From: JADGQA01 sp964579855
GTDB lineage: Bacteria > Bacteroidota > Ignavibacteria > UBA10030
DNA: 31,526 nucleotides
Direction: 5' to 3'
Assembly (NCBI GenBank): GCA_964579855.1
Contig: CAZOIM010000012.1
Coordinates: 1-31,526, forward strand
This document shows positions 7,435 through 15,431 of the stretch, one piece after another. Position numbers and translations under genes: made by a program. Below the pieces are notes generated by a model. The model was given only the letters and a program-made list of their open reading frames with translations, made no database searches and was not told the DNA's origin. Position 1 is the stretch's first letter, and every line of letters starts with the position of its first letter.

Positions 7435-9957
7435 ATGCGCATCAGATCGCGAATTCTGCTTTTGGTCATATTCTTAAGCATTACATTTTCGTTTGAAGCG
7501 TTAAGTCAGGCGCCAAAGGTGCTGGACGCTTCCGAACTCAAACTCGCGATTGATAGACTTTCAGTGTTGGGCGCAGTACTCTATGTTGGCGCCCACCCGG
7601 ATGACGAAAATACGGCGTTGCTGGCATATCTTGCGAAAGGGAAACTTGTCCGTACCGCCTATCTATCGATGACCAGAGGTGAAGGTGGACAGAATCTAAT
7701 CGGACCTGAGCTTGGTGACGAGCTGGGAGTTATCAGAACCCAGGAGCTGCTCGCTGCCCGTCGGGTCGACGGGGCTGAGCAGTTCTTCACGCGAGCAATC
7801 GATTTCGGCTACTCGAAAACGTCGGAAGAAACAATGAAGATGTGGGGTGATGACAAAATTCTCAGCGATGTTGTATGGATCATCCGCAATTTTCGACCCG
7901 ACGTAATTATTACCCGATTTTCGCCGACGATAGGCGGACACGGCAATCACACTTCTTCGGCAATCCTTGCAGAACAGGCGTTTGAAGCTTCCGGTGACGC
8001 AAAAAGATTCCCCGATCAGTTGAAGTACGTGAAACCCTGGAAAGCAAAAAGGCTGTTGTTCAACACGGCCAGATTCTTTGATGCCACGATTGATACAGCG
8101 AATGCGGTGAAGGTTGACGTTGGTGAATACAATCCAATCCTTGGCCGATCGTATTCTGAAATTGCCGGAATCAGCCGCACGAATCATAAAAGCCAGGGAT
8201 TCGGTGCATCGCAGACCCGGGGTCCGGGCATTAACTATTTTCGCAATACGCTGGGAGATCCGGCGAAGAGCGATCTCATGGACGGAGTAGACCTCTCGTG
8301 GTCACGCATTTCGGGTGGAGGCACCGTAGATTCCATCCTCAAGGAAGTCGACAGAAATTTTGATATCGAGCATCCAAATGCAAGTCTGCCACTTCTGCTG
8401 AAAGCACGTACTGCGATGAACGGACTTCAGGATGACTATTGGGTTGAGATCAAAAGAAAGGAAATCGAAGAAGTAATCAAGACGGCAGCAGGATTGTGGC
8501 TGGATGCGCTGGCATCAGAGTACTCTGTTGTTCCCGGAAAACAAATAAAAGTAAACGTCGGAGCCATCAATCGGTCGGATGCCGTTATCCGAATTGACAG
8601 TGTATCAATTCCGAATTCGGTTGGATCGATGACGCCACAACTATTGAGCTCAAACGTGCCGGTGCAAAACTCGCTTACCGTTAATGTGCCCTTTGACGCT
8701 CCATATTCACTGCAATACTGGTTGCAGCAATCGCCGGATAAAGGTTCGTACAATATTCCCAACCAGTTGCTGATTGGCCGTGCCGAAAATGGCCCGCCTC
8801 TTAGTGCTACGTTTTATTTGACATTCGCGGATCAACATTTGTCCTACATCATCCCAGTTCAGTATCGGTGGGTCGATCCCGTCGATGGCGAATTGTACCG
8901 ACCTTTGGTTGTCATGCCACCAGCTGCCTGTAATCTCGAGGAAAAGGTAATCGTGTTTACGGGTGAAACCGAAAAAGAAGTTAGTATCACGATCAAGAGT
9001 GGGATGCCAAATGTTTCAGGTTCTGTCGATCTTGTCCTACCGGATGGCTGGTCATCAAATCCGATATCAAGTCAATTCGAACTAAAAGCAATGAACGATG
9101 AAAAAGTGATCCGATTTTTCGTTCGGCCTTCGAACGCGGCGAGAAGTGGGAAATTCTCAGTCGAAGCAAATGTCGGAGGAAAGATCTTGGATCGCGGCAG
9201 GATAACGATTCAATACAAACACATACCTCCGGAAGTGATGTTTCCGCTCGCTGACGGGAAGCTCGTTCGAACGGATCTGTCGATGGACGGTAAAACTGTC
9301 GGCTACATTATGGGCGCAGGTGATGAAGTTCCAACGGCGTTGCGACAAATGGGATACCAGGTCACCCTCTTGACAGACGATGACCTTGCCAATCGCGATT
9401 TCTCACGAGTGGATGTTATCATCGCCGGTATCCGTGCTTACAATACCCGGCCGGCACTTCGAATCTATCAGAATCGATTGATGGATTACGTGAAAAAGGG
9501 AGGGACATACATCGTCCAGTATGTGACGCTCCAGCGGTCCGAATCTGACAACATTGGTCCTTATCCATTCAATGTTTCAAGGGACCGTGTCACGGTAGAA
9601 GAAGCTCCTCCGGTGTTCTTGAATCCGCGTCACGCGCTTCTCAACTATCCCAACAGAATCACAGCGGAAGATTTTGACGGATGGGTTCAGGAGCGCGGCC
9701 TCTATTTTGCGGACAAATGGGATGCGCATTATGATTCCGTGATCGGATTTGCTGATCCAGGCGAAAGTCTGAAGTCAGGAGGGCTGATCTACGCCAAGTA
9801 CGGCAAAGGAAATTATATCTACACTGGATTTGACTTCTTCCGTGAACTGCCTGCCGGTGTTCCGGGTGCCTATCGGTTGTTCTCGAACATGCTCTCCGTT
9901 GGAAAAGAAACGAAGCTGAAAAGAATGCCGGGCGTTGAAGGAAACAAGAATAAATGA
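7435..9957 (+). CDS. Exported PIG-L (LmbE-like) family deacetylase with large C-terminal extension
   Basis: An 840-residue protein with a Sec signal peptide (about 1-25). Residues 45-260 form a PIG-L/LmbE domain: zinc motif AHPDDE (His54, Asp57), then GVIRTQE, then GGHGNHTSS with third ligand His171. This family removes acetyl groups from N-acetylglucosamine-type substrates. Residues 370-620 look like beta-sandwich domains, and 630-830 like a glutamine-amidotransferase-like alpha/beta domain (VDVIIAGIRAYNTRP, VKKGGTYIVQYV). Proteins with this layout occur in FCB-group genomes, but the natural substrate is unknown. A TAAGG lies just upstream of the ATG. The stop overlaps the start of the next small gene (ATGA), indicating translational coupling with a membrane partner and a symporter. 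Confidence 0.9.
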   Translation: MRIRSRILLLVIFLSITFSFEALSQAPKVLDASELKLAIDRLSVLGAVLYVGAHPDDENTALLAYLAKGKLVRTAYLSMTRGEGGQNLIGPELGDELGVIRTQELLAARRVDGAEQFFTRAIDFGYSKTSEETMKMWGDDKILSDVVWIIRNFRPDVIITRFSPTIGGHGNHTSSAILAEQAFEASGDAKRFPDQLKYVKPWKAKRLLFNTARFFDATIDTANAVKVDVGEYNPILGRSYSEIAGISRTNHKSQGFGASQTRGPGINYFRNTLGDPAKSDLMDGVDLSWSRISGGGTVDSILKEVDRNFDIEHPNASLPLLLKARTAMNGLQDDYWVEIKRKEIEEVIKTAAGLWLDALASEYSVVPGKQIKVNVGAINRSDAVIRIDSVSIPNSVGSMTPQLLSSNVPVQNSLTVNVPFDAPYSLQYWLQQSPDKGSYNIPNQLLIGRAENGPPLSATFYLTFADQHLSYIIPVQYRWVDPVDGELYRPLVVMPPAACNLEEKVIVFTGETEKEVSITIKSGMPNVSGSVDLVLPDGWSSNPISSQFELKAMNDEKVIRFFVRPSNAARSGKFSVEANVGGKILDRGRITIQYKHIPPEVMFPLADGKLVRTDLSMDGKTVGYIMGAGDEVPTALRQMGYQVTLLTDDDLANRDFSRVDVIIAGIRAYNTRPALRIYQNRLMDYVKKGGTYIVQYVTLQRSESDNIGPYPFNVSRDRVTVEEAPPVFLNPRHALLNYPNRITAEDFDGWVQERGLYFADKWDAHYDSVIGFADPGESLKSGGLIYAKYGKGNYIYTGFDFFRELPAGVPGAYRLFSNMLSVGKETKLKRMPGVEGNKNK

Positions 9958-10133
9958 TCGGAGATCCGAAGAATACTCAAACACCTGTGCCGTCTGACGA
10001 CTTGCCCGGTTCAATGTCCAACCCCGACCGCCCCCCTTTATTCCGCACCTGGTCCCGACTTTACGCCTGTGTTCTGGGTGAACTTGCTCTCCTGATCGTA
10101 CTGTTTTATGCATTCTCCAGATTCTTTCAATGA
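9954..10133 (+). CDS. Small single-helix membrane protein coupled to the symporter
   Basis: A 59-residue open frame, easily missed because of its size. Its ATG overlaps the stop of the deacetylase (ATGA at 9954-9957), and its TGA overlaps the start of the symporter (ATGA at 10130-10133). The N-terminal half is polar and proline-rich. PPLFRTWSRLYACVLGEL leads into one hydrophobic helix of about 18 residues ending FYAFSRFFQ. Position and topology are like the tiny partner genes known beside other SSS transporters (YhdT beside PanF, YjcH beside ActP), although it is not clearly homologous to either. The exact overlaps on both sides argue strongly that it is translated. It may act as a subunit or folding partner of the symporter. 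Confidence 0.8.
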   Translation: MIGDPKNTQTPVPSDDLPGSMSNPDRPPLFRTWSRLYACVLGELALLIVLFYAFSRFFQ

Positions 10134-11830
10134 GAGAGACTGACTGGATCGTTCTCGGTATCACCTTGCTCGCCATCGTTGTGTATGGTGTACACAAGGG
10201 GAGGGGATCGAAGAACATCCGGGGATATCTTCTTGCCGACAAATCCATGAAATGGTACACGATTGCGCTCTCTATCATGGCTACGCAAGCGAGCGCAATT
10301 ACCTTCACCTCCACGCCCGGTCAGGCGTACGTGGATGGGATGCGTTTTGTGCAGTTCTATCTTGGTCTCCCCATTGCCATGGTCATCCTTTCGGTTACAG
10401 CTGTGCCGATCTTCCACAGACTCAACGTCTACACTGCGTATGAGTATCTCGAACATCGGTTCGATTTGAAGACTCGCACGTTGACGAGCCTCATTTTCCT
10501 TATCCAACGCGGCCTTGCTGTCGGAATTACCATCTACGCACCTTCGCTCGTTTTGTCCGTCATGCTCGGTATCGATATCCATACTACTTCGTTGATCATA
10601 GGCGGCATTGTCATTATCTACACGACGTGGGGCGGTGTCAAGGCTGTCAATTATACCGATTTTCAACAGTTGCTCATCATCACCTTCGGAATGGTCTTCG
10701 CGTTTTGTGCCACCATTTATTTCCTGCCAAAAGGGATATCGTTCGGCGATGCGCTGCACGTGGCGGGAGGAATGGGAAAACTCAACCTGATTGATTTTTC
10801 ATTCGATTTCAATAATCGATATAATATTTGGTCGGGGATATTTGGCGGAATGTTCGTGGCACTCGCATATTTTGGTTGTGATCAGTCCCAGGTCCAGCGC
10901 TATTTGACCGGCCAATCGGTTACCCAAAGCCGACTAGCCCTTTTGTTCAATGGCGCGGCGAAAGTGCCGATGCAGTTCTTCATTCTTCTTCTCGGTGCCA
11001 TGGTCTTCGTGTTCTATCAGTTCTCCGCCCCGCCATTGTTCTTTAATCCGGTGGAAACTGCAAAGATACGCTCGAGTGTATATGGGACAGAATACGCCAA
11101 TCTCGAGACCAGATTTGATGGAGTCTTCCACGAAAAATCCAAAGCGCTGACGTCGTATCTCGAAGCGGAAAAATCAGGCGACAGGATTCGAATCGAAGTT
11201 GCAGGGAGGCATCTTTCAGAGATAAACAAGGAGGCTGATGAATTACGGGTCAAAGGGGTTGAGGTGCTGAAGAAGAACGATGCGACAGTCGATGCAAGCG
11301 ATACAAACTACATATTCCTTTCATTCGTGATCAAGTACTTGCCGGTCGGACTTGTTGGCCTCATCTTTGCCTGTATATTTGCTGCATCGATGTCTTCATC
11401 ATCCGGGGAACTGAGTGCATTGGCGACCTGCAGCGTCATAGATATCTACAAACGCCATTTTAAGAAGGAGGGAAGCGATCGGCACTACCTGGCCGTTTCG
11501 AGAGTCTCGATGGCGCTTTGGGGAATCTATGGAATTGTTTTCGCTCAGTATGCCAGCCGTCTTGGGTCGCTCATTGAGGCCGTTAACATTCTCGGATCTC
11601 TTTTTTACGGAACGTTGCTCGGTGTATTTCTTCTGGCGTTCTACGTCAAGTGGGTGGGGGGGACAGCCACGTTTGTCGCGGCATTTGTGGGAGAAGCTGT
11701 TGTTCTCTATTGTTTCAAATTCACGAACATTGCGTGGCTTTGGTACAATGTCATAGGGTGCGGTATCTTGGTTCTTGTGGCAGTTTCGATCAATCCCTTC
11801 TTTCGCACCTCGAAGTCATCCAAAAGTTGA
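10130..11830 (+). CDS. Sodium:solute symporter (SSS/SLC5 family)
   Basis: A 566-residue membrane transporter with about 13 hydrophobic segments. SSS signatures include YLLADKSMKWYTIALSIMAT near the N-terminus, the GGVKAVNYTDFQQ loop (168-180), CDQSQVQRYLTGQS (250-263) and the sodium-site region ASMSSSSGELSALAT (419-433). It should use the sodium gradient to import a small solute. The substrate cannot be read from sequence; sugars, sialic acids, carboxylates or amino acids are all handled by this family. Residues about 303-395 form a hydrophilic, charged insertion between two membrane segments. The gene overlaps the 59-codon membrane gene by four bases and follows the exported deacetylase, suggesting uptake of a product released outside the cell. 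It converges with the next gene with only six bases between stops. Confidence 0.93.
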   Translation: MRETDWIVLGITLLAIVVYGVHKGRGSKNIRGYLLADKSMKWYTIALSIMATQASAITFTSTPGQAYVDGMRFVQFYLGLPIAMVILSVTAVPIFHRLNVYTAYEYLEHRFDLKTRTLTSLIFLIQRGLAVGITIYAPSLVLSVMLGIDIHTTSLIIGGIVIIYTTWGGVKAVNYTDFQQLLIITFGMVFAFCATIYFLPKGISFGDALHVAGGMGKLNLIDFSFDFNNRYNIWSGIFGGMFVALAYFGCDQSQVQRYLTGQSVTQSRLALLFNGAAKVPMQFFILLLGAMVFVFYQFSAPPLFFNPVETAKIRSSVYGTEYANLETRFDGVFHEKSKALTSYLEAEKSGDRIRIEVAGRHLSEINKEADELRVKGVEVLKKNDATVDASDTNYIFLSFVIKYLPVGLVGLIFACIFAASMSSSSGELSALATCSVIDIYKRHFKKEGSDRHYLAVSRVSMALWGIYGIVFAQYASRLGSLIEAVNILGSLFYGTLLGVFLLAFYVKWVGGTATFVAAFVGEAVVLYCFKFTNIAWLWYNVIGCGILVLVAVSINPFFRTSKSSKS

Positions 11831-11836
11831 ATGCGT

Positions 11837-12481
11837 TCATCCTTCCTTTTTGCTGCCCCGGAAAACCAAACTCAGCGCAAGGAGCAGTAGAAGCAGAGCG
11901 GGGATAAAAAATTCATACTGATAAGGCCGTGGCATTTCAAACCGCAGCGTTGCTCCGGTATCGTTCATGAAGGTGTACAAGATGACGGCGCTTGAAGTGA
12001 TTGAGACCAGCCAAACGGATAATGATGGGTGAAAAGACTTCCCCTCCGCTTCGTGACGGATTATGAGAATTCCTGAGGCAATCATGACAAGAGAAATCAG
12101 AACGGGCGCGATAACCGGACCGATCCACGGGACGGGGATAAGGAACAAGATGTCCCAATCGAACAACGATGCGGGCCAATGAAGAATAACTTTCAACCAG
12201 ATGTAGTAGAAAATATCCCACACCCCAAACGCCACGAGGAAGTAGCTGAATTTTTGCCATCGCGAATTCCCGGCGAGGAGTCCAACCGTAACAAGCATGA
12301 CAATCGTGGAAAACTCTCGAGCAAGTTCTACCAGTAAGTGTTGAGCTTGCATCGCGGCTAATGGAAACGAAAACCCTTCCGGATAGTAGAGTGCTCGGAG
12401 ATAGACCACAACTGAAGATTCTACGAATCCAAAAGCCGTCGCAAAGACCGCAACAGTGAATAGTTTCTGATAAGTTTTCAT
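11837..12481 (-). CDS. Six-helix integral membrane protein, unknown function
   Basis: A 214-residue protein with hydrophobic segments near 7-28, 55-71, 78-99, 120-141, 154-172 and 190-207. Polar residues occur within or beside membrane segments (Glu21, Glu52, Glu56, Asp89, Asp108, Asp110), and an aromatic, proline-rich loop (FDWDILFLIPVPWIGPV) precedes segment four. No enzyme or transporter signature is recognised. There is no evident ribosome site before the ATG. It ends six bases from the convergent symporter stop. Upstream is the terminator of the DUF2911 gene, so it is probably transcribed alone. Confidence 0.7.
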   Translation of the reverse strand: MKTYQKLFTVAVFATAFGFVESSVVVYLRALYYPEGFSFPLAAMQAQHLLVELAREFSTIVMLVTVGLLAGNSRWQKFSYFLVAFGVWDIFYYIWLKVILHWPASLFDWDILFLIPVPWIGPVIAPVLISLVMIASGILIIRHEAEGKSFHPSLSVWLVSITSSAVILYTFMNDTGATLRFEMPRPYQYEFFIPALLLLLLALSLVFRGSKKEG

Positions 12482-12514
12482 AGGCGAAGTTGAGTGTGTT
12501 TTGGTGACAGACGG

Positions 12515-12544
12515 AAAAAGCCTCGTCCAGACACTGACGAGGCT
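12515..12544 (-). terminator. Intrinsic terminator after the tandem DUF2911 gene
   Basis: A perfect nine-pair stem (AGCCTCGTC / GACGAGGCT) around an eight-base loop is followed on the minus strand by a run of five T. It lies 33 bases beyond the stop of the DUF2911 gene and separates it from the six-helix membrane gene. Confidence 0.88.
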
Positions 12545-12577
12545 CCTCCAAACTCTTTTCGTGCAAGAATACAGATA

Positions 12578-13915
12578 CTACTTCTTGCTCTTCCAGTCTG
12601 CGATCATCTTCTCGAACTGTGTTGTATTGAGCTTTGGATCCTGTTCTTTTCCGATCTTGATAGCATCCTCACCTGTCTTGATTGCATCTTCGGTTTTTCC
12701 TGCTTCAGCATTGAGTTCGGCAACCAACCGGAGGTTTGTGTAAGTTTTCTTCATTGTGACGGACTTCTGTGCCCACGTCATGGCTTCATCGAGATTCTGC
12801 TTCGAGGTTAGCGCATACCGGGCTGCCTGGTTAAGCACTGTTGCGTCGTCCATCGACGCGCCTGCCTGAACTTTCACCTTCTTCATGATAAATGCAGGTG
12901 TCGTATCGACTTCGACGACGACAGCGGCGCGCATTTTCTCCCAGTTCATACTGAGAGTCGCGCTGTTCGATTTAATCGGGTCGACATTGTATTCCAGCCA
13001 TTCCTGGTTTGTAATGGTCTGAGGCATCACGGCGACCCTCAAGACATCTTTCTCCTTGTTATACTTAAACGCTCCCCATTGCTTGGCCTCGCTGTTGAAG
13101 ATCACGGTCCATTCTTTTTGCGAAGGGATGAGGAAGAAGCCGTACGTTCCTGCGGCCAGTTTGCTTCCATTGATCAACACATCGTCGGCAAAACTCACCC
13201 GGGTGGCTTCATTGGCACCGGCTCTCCAGACTTCATTGAACGGCTCGAGCTTTCCCCAAATCTCGCGGGCTTTCACTCCGGGACGTGAATACTCAACCAT
13301 AATATCTGTAACACCAATCGTTTGCTTGACCGAAGCGCCGGGGCTAACTCGGGCGTCTTTGGCAAGAGCCGGTGTTTCGATATTCACTCCTGCGATCAAT
13401 TTTTCCCATCTCAAAACAAATCTGCAGGAAGAACTCTTGAGATCCTCAAAATTGTAAGAGAGCCATTCCTGTTGGGGTGCGGCTTCCGGTTTCACAGTCA
13501 ACCGTAAAACGTCTTTTTCTTTTTTATAGTTGAAGGCTCCCCATTGTTTCGGCTCGCTGTTGAAAATAAACGTCCAATCGTTTGCGGTCGGAAGAACGAA
13601 GAAACTATACGATCCTGCTGCGAGCTTATTTCCATCGATAGTCACGTCCGTGCTGAACGTGATCGTCGTGGCATCGTTGGCCCCTGCTCGCCAGACTTGA
13701 TCATAAGGAACGAGCTTTCCCCAAATCTCTCTGCCTTTAACGCCAGGTCGAGAGTAATCGACTTTGATTGTTGTTGGACCGACGACTTGTGTTGCTTCCG
13801 CGTTTGGACTTGGCCGCGGCAGTTTCAGCTGGGCATCGGATACCTGCGAAAAGAAAAACGCCAAGGCGGCAAGCACGAGAGCTACAGGCGAGAAATATTT
13901 CTTACAACAATCCAT
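12578..13915 (-). CDS. Exported protein with two tandem DUF2911 domains and TPR-like tail
   Basis: A 445-residue protein with a Sec signal peptide (about 1-28, ending SDA-Q). It contains an internal duplication. Residues 29-180 and 190-340 are two DUF2911 copies sharing YSRPGVKxREIWGKLxP, EVWRAGANxAT, KLAAGxYxFFxxP, FNSExKQWGAFxYxKEKDVLR and QEWLxYN. Residues about 350-430 are helical (NLDEAMTWAQKSV, AEAGKTEDAIKTGEDAI), like tetratricopeptide repeats. DUF2911 proteins are common in Bacteroidota and related phyla, and their function is unknown. AAGAGGT seven bases before the ATG supports the start. The gene ends in a strong terminator. It may be co-transcribed from the aminotransferase, whose stop is 57 bases upstream. 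Confidence 0.9.
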   Translation of the reverse strand: MDCCKKYFSPVALVLAALAFFFSQVSDAQLKLPRPSPNAEATQVVGPTTIKVDYSRPGVKGREIWGKLVPYDQVWRAGANDATTITFSTDVTIDGNKLAAGSYSFFVLPTANDWTFIFNSEPKQWGAFNYKKEKDVLRLTVKPEAAPQQEWLSYNFEDLKSSSCRFVLRWEKLIAGVNIETPALAKDARVSPGASVKQTIGVTDIMVEYSRPGVKAREIWGKLEPFNEVWRAGANEATRVSFADDVLINGSKLAAGTYGFFLIPSQKEWTVIFNSEAKQWGAFKYNKEKDVLRVAVMPQTITNQEWLEYNVDPIKSNSATLSMNWEKMRAAVVVEVDTTPAFIMKKVKVQAGASMDDATVLNQAARYALTSKQNLDEAMTWAQKSVTMKKTYTNLRLVAELNAEAGKTEDAIKTGEDAIKIGKEQDPKLNTTQFEKMIADWKSKK

Positions 13916-13972
13916 AATGCACCTCTTTGAGTGATAGTTTGGAAGATAGAGCGATAGTACGTTTGTTTGTTC

Positions 13973-15310
13973 TTAGGATTTCGGCAATCCACTTTTTGCA
14001 ATTGTTGCTATTACTTCACAGAACCTGTCCAATTCCTTTAACGTTGTGTAGACATTCGGAGTGATCCTCAATCCTTTAAATTCATCGTGAACTATGGGGG
14101 TGACGAAGACCTTGTGTTTATCAAACAAATACCCGCCGAGTGCTCCCGGGTCGACGCCTTCAATCCCAACGTTCGCGATCCCGCACGACTGATTCTCTTC
14201 GAAGGAGGTGTTAAAGTAGATTTTCGGAAGTCCCTTCAATTGATTGGCCCAATAATTCCGCAGATAGCGCAGGCGTGCTTCTTTTCTTTTGGGTCCGATG
14301 CCTTGATGAAAGAGGATCGCTTCGCCTATCGCAAGCTTTGGCGCTGCCGAGTGGGTGCCGATCTCTTCAAATTTTCTGATATCGGTCGCCTGTGTTTTTT
14401 CGGCTGCCATAAGCGGCCAGATCTTTTCAATTTTCTCTTTCTTGATGAAGAGCAATCCGGTTCCCTTGGGCGCATAAAGCCATTTATGCAGACTCGTGCC
14501 GTAATAGTCGCAACCGAGATCGGATTGAGTAAAGGCAAAATGGGCGAAGGAATGCGCTCCGTCGACGATGACTTCGATCCCCTTCGACTTTGCCAAATCA
14601 CAAATCGCCTTGACCGGCGTTATTTGGCCTGTGAGATTAATGACGTGCGATACAAGAATGACCCTCGTTCTGTCCGTAATTCCTTTTTCGAATGCGGCAG
14701 TTATCTCATCGAGGGATTTCGGAGGTACAGGGACCTTGACACACTTTAACTGAAGCCCCTCGCGCAATTCCCGCTGACGTAGCGTCGTGAGCATTCTTGG
14801 ATAATCCTGAGTCGTGGTGAGTACTTCGTCTCCGGATTTCAGATTCATTCCCATGAGAAGAATTTCAAGAGATTCCGAAGCGTTTCGGGTGATGGCGATT
14901 TCTTCACGATCACACCCGAAAACATTCGCCAACCCTGTCCGGATGGTTTCTGATTGTGGCTCGAGGATTGACCACATCGTGTAGGCCGTAGCATCTTCCT
15001 GTTCCCAAATGTATTTGCAGAGCGCTTCGGTGACGACACGCGGGGAGGGAGAAACACCGCCGTTATTCAGGTTGATTATTCCTCGAGAAACTGAAAAGGA
15101 TCGCTGAATGTCGAACCAGAAATCTTCGTCCATCGCTGCCTGATTGTCGGTAAGATGTTCGACCTTTTTCGCCGATGCGTGCAGGTCATCAAAGAGCGAC
15201 CCAACAGTAGCAGAAGTGAGAGCAGCCAGCCCGAGTCCTTTTCCAACTGCGCCAAGGAAATCTCTTCTTCCTACTTCTCTCTCTAATAGACCATTGATCG
15301 GGAGTCCCAT
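13973..15310 (-). CDS. Class V PLP-dependent aminotransferase-fold enzyme with Tat-type leader
   Basis: A 445-residue protein. The N-terminus carries a twin-arginine pattern (VGRRDFLGAVGKGLGLAAL, residues 13-31), so it is probably exported folded by the Tat system. The rest is a class V aminotransferase fold resembling isopenicillin N epimerase and cysteine desulfurase relatives: NNGGVSPSP (82-90), the phosphate-loop region TRNASESLE (141-149), cofactor aspartate in VDGAHS (Asp250), and Schiff-base Lys276 in TSLHKWL. These enzymes act on amino acids; substrate and reaction here are unknown. AAGGAG about nine bases before the ATG fixes the start. The neighbours DUF2911 and CocE hydrolase are also predicted exported proteins, so a periplasmic amino-acid or peptide processing role is a reasonable but untested idea. 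Confidence 0.9.
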   Translation of the reverse strand: MGLPINGLLEREVGRRDFLGAVGKGLGLAALTSATVGSLFDDLHASAKKVEHLTDNQAAMDEDFWFDIQRSFSVSRGIINLNNGGVSPSPRVVTEALCKYIWEQEDATAYTMWSILEPQSETIRTGLANVFGCDREEIAITRNASESLEILLMGMNLKSGDEVLTTTQDYPRMLTTLRQRELREGLQLKCVKVPVPPKSLDEITAAFEKGITDRTRVILVSHVINLTGQITPVKAICDLAKSKGIEVIVDGAHSFAHFAFTQSDLGCDYYGTSLHKWLYAPKGTGLLFIKKEKIEKIWPLMAAEKTQATDIRKFEEIGTHSAAPKLAIGEAILFHQGIGPKRKEARLRYLRNYWANQLKGLPKIYFNTSFEENQSCGIANVGIEGVDPGALGGYLFDKHKVFVTPIVHDEFKGLRITPNVYTTLKELDRFCEVIATIAKSGLPKS

Positions 15311-15402
15311 GGTGAATTTCTCCTTATGGAATGAGCCTCATAGTAAATTGTTGGATCCTTAGATGATCGGCCAACTCTTGCATTTGAGACAGGACAATTT
15401 TG

Positions 15403-15420
15403 TGCCTTCGGCCGAAGGCA
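15403..15420. repeat. 18-bp perfect palindrome TGCCTTCGGCCGAAGGCA
   Basis: A perfect two-fold symmetric sequence lies in the 121-base gap between the GNAT gene and the aminotransferase gene, 12 bases beyond the GNAT stop. It is bordered by TTTTG on the left and AAAG on the right. As RNA it could fold into a GC-rich hairpin terminating GNAT transcription, but the strand lacks an immediate uridine run. As DNA it could be a regulator site for the downstream aminotransferase. Confidence 0.55.
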
Positions 15421-15431
15421 AAAGACGACAA

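Noticed and set aside
10127..10759. Minus-strand frame of 210 codons opposite the symporter
   Set aside because: The product is rich in charged residues, as expected when a hydrophobic transporter gene is read backwards. No ribosome site or family match.
14087..14749. Plus-strand open frame of 220 codons within the aminotransferase gene
   Set aside because: It is a shadow of the strongly supported class V enzyme; its translation shows no domain.
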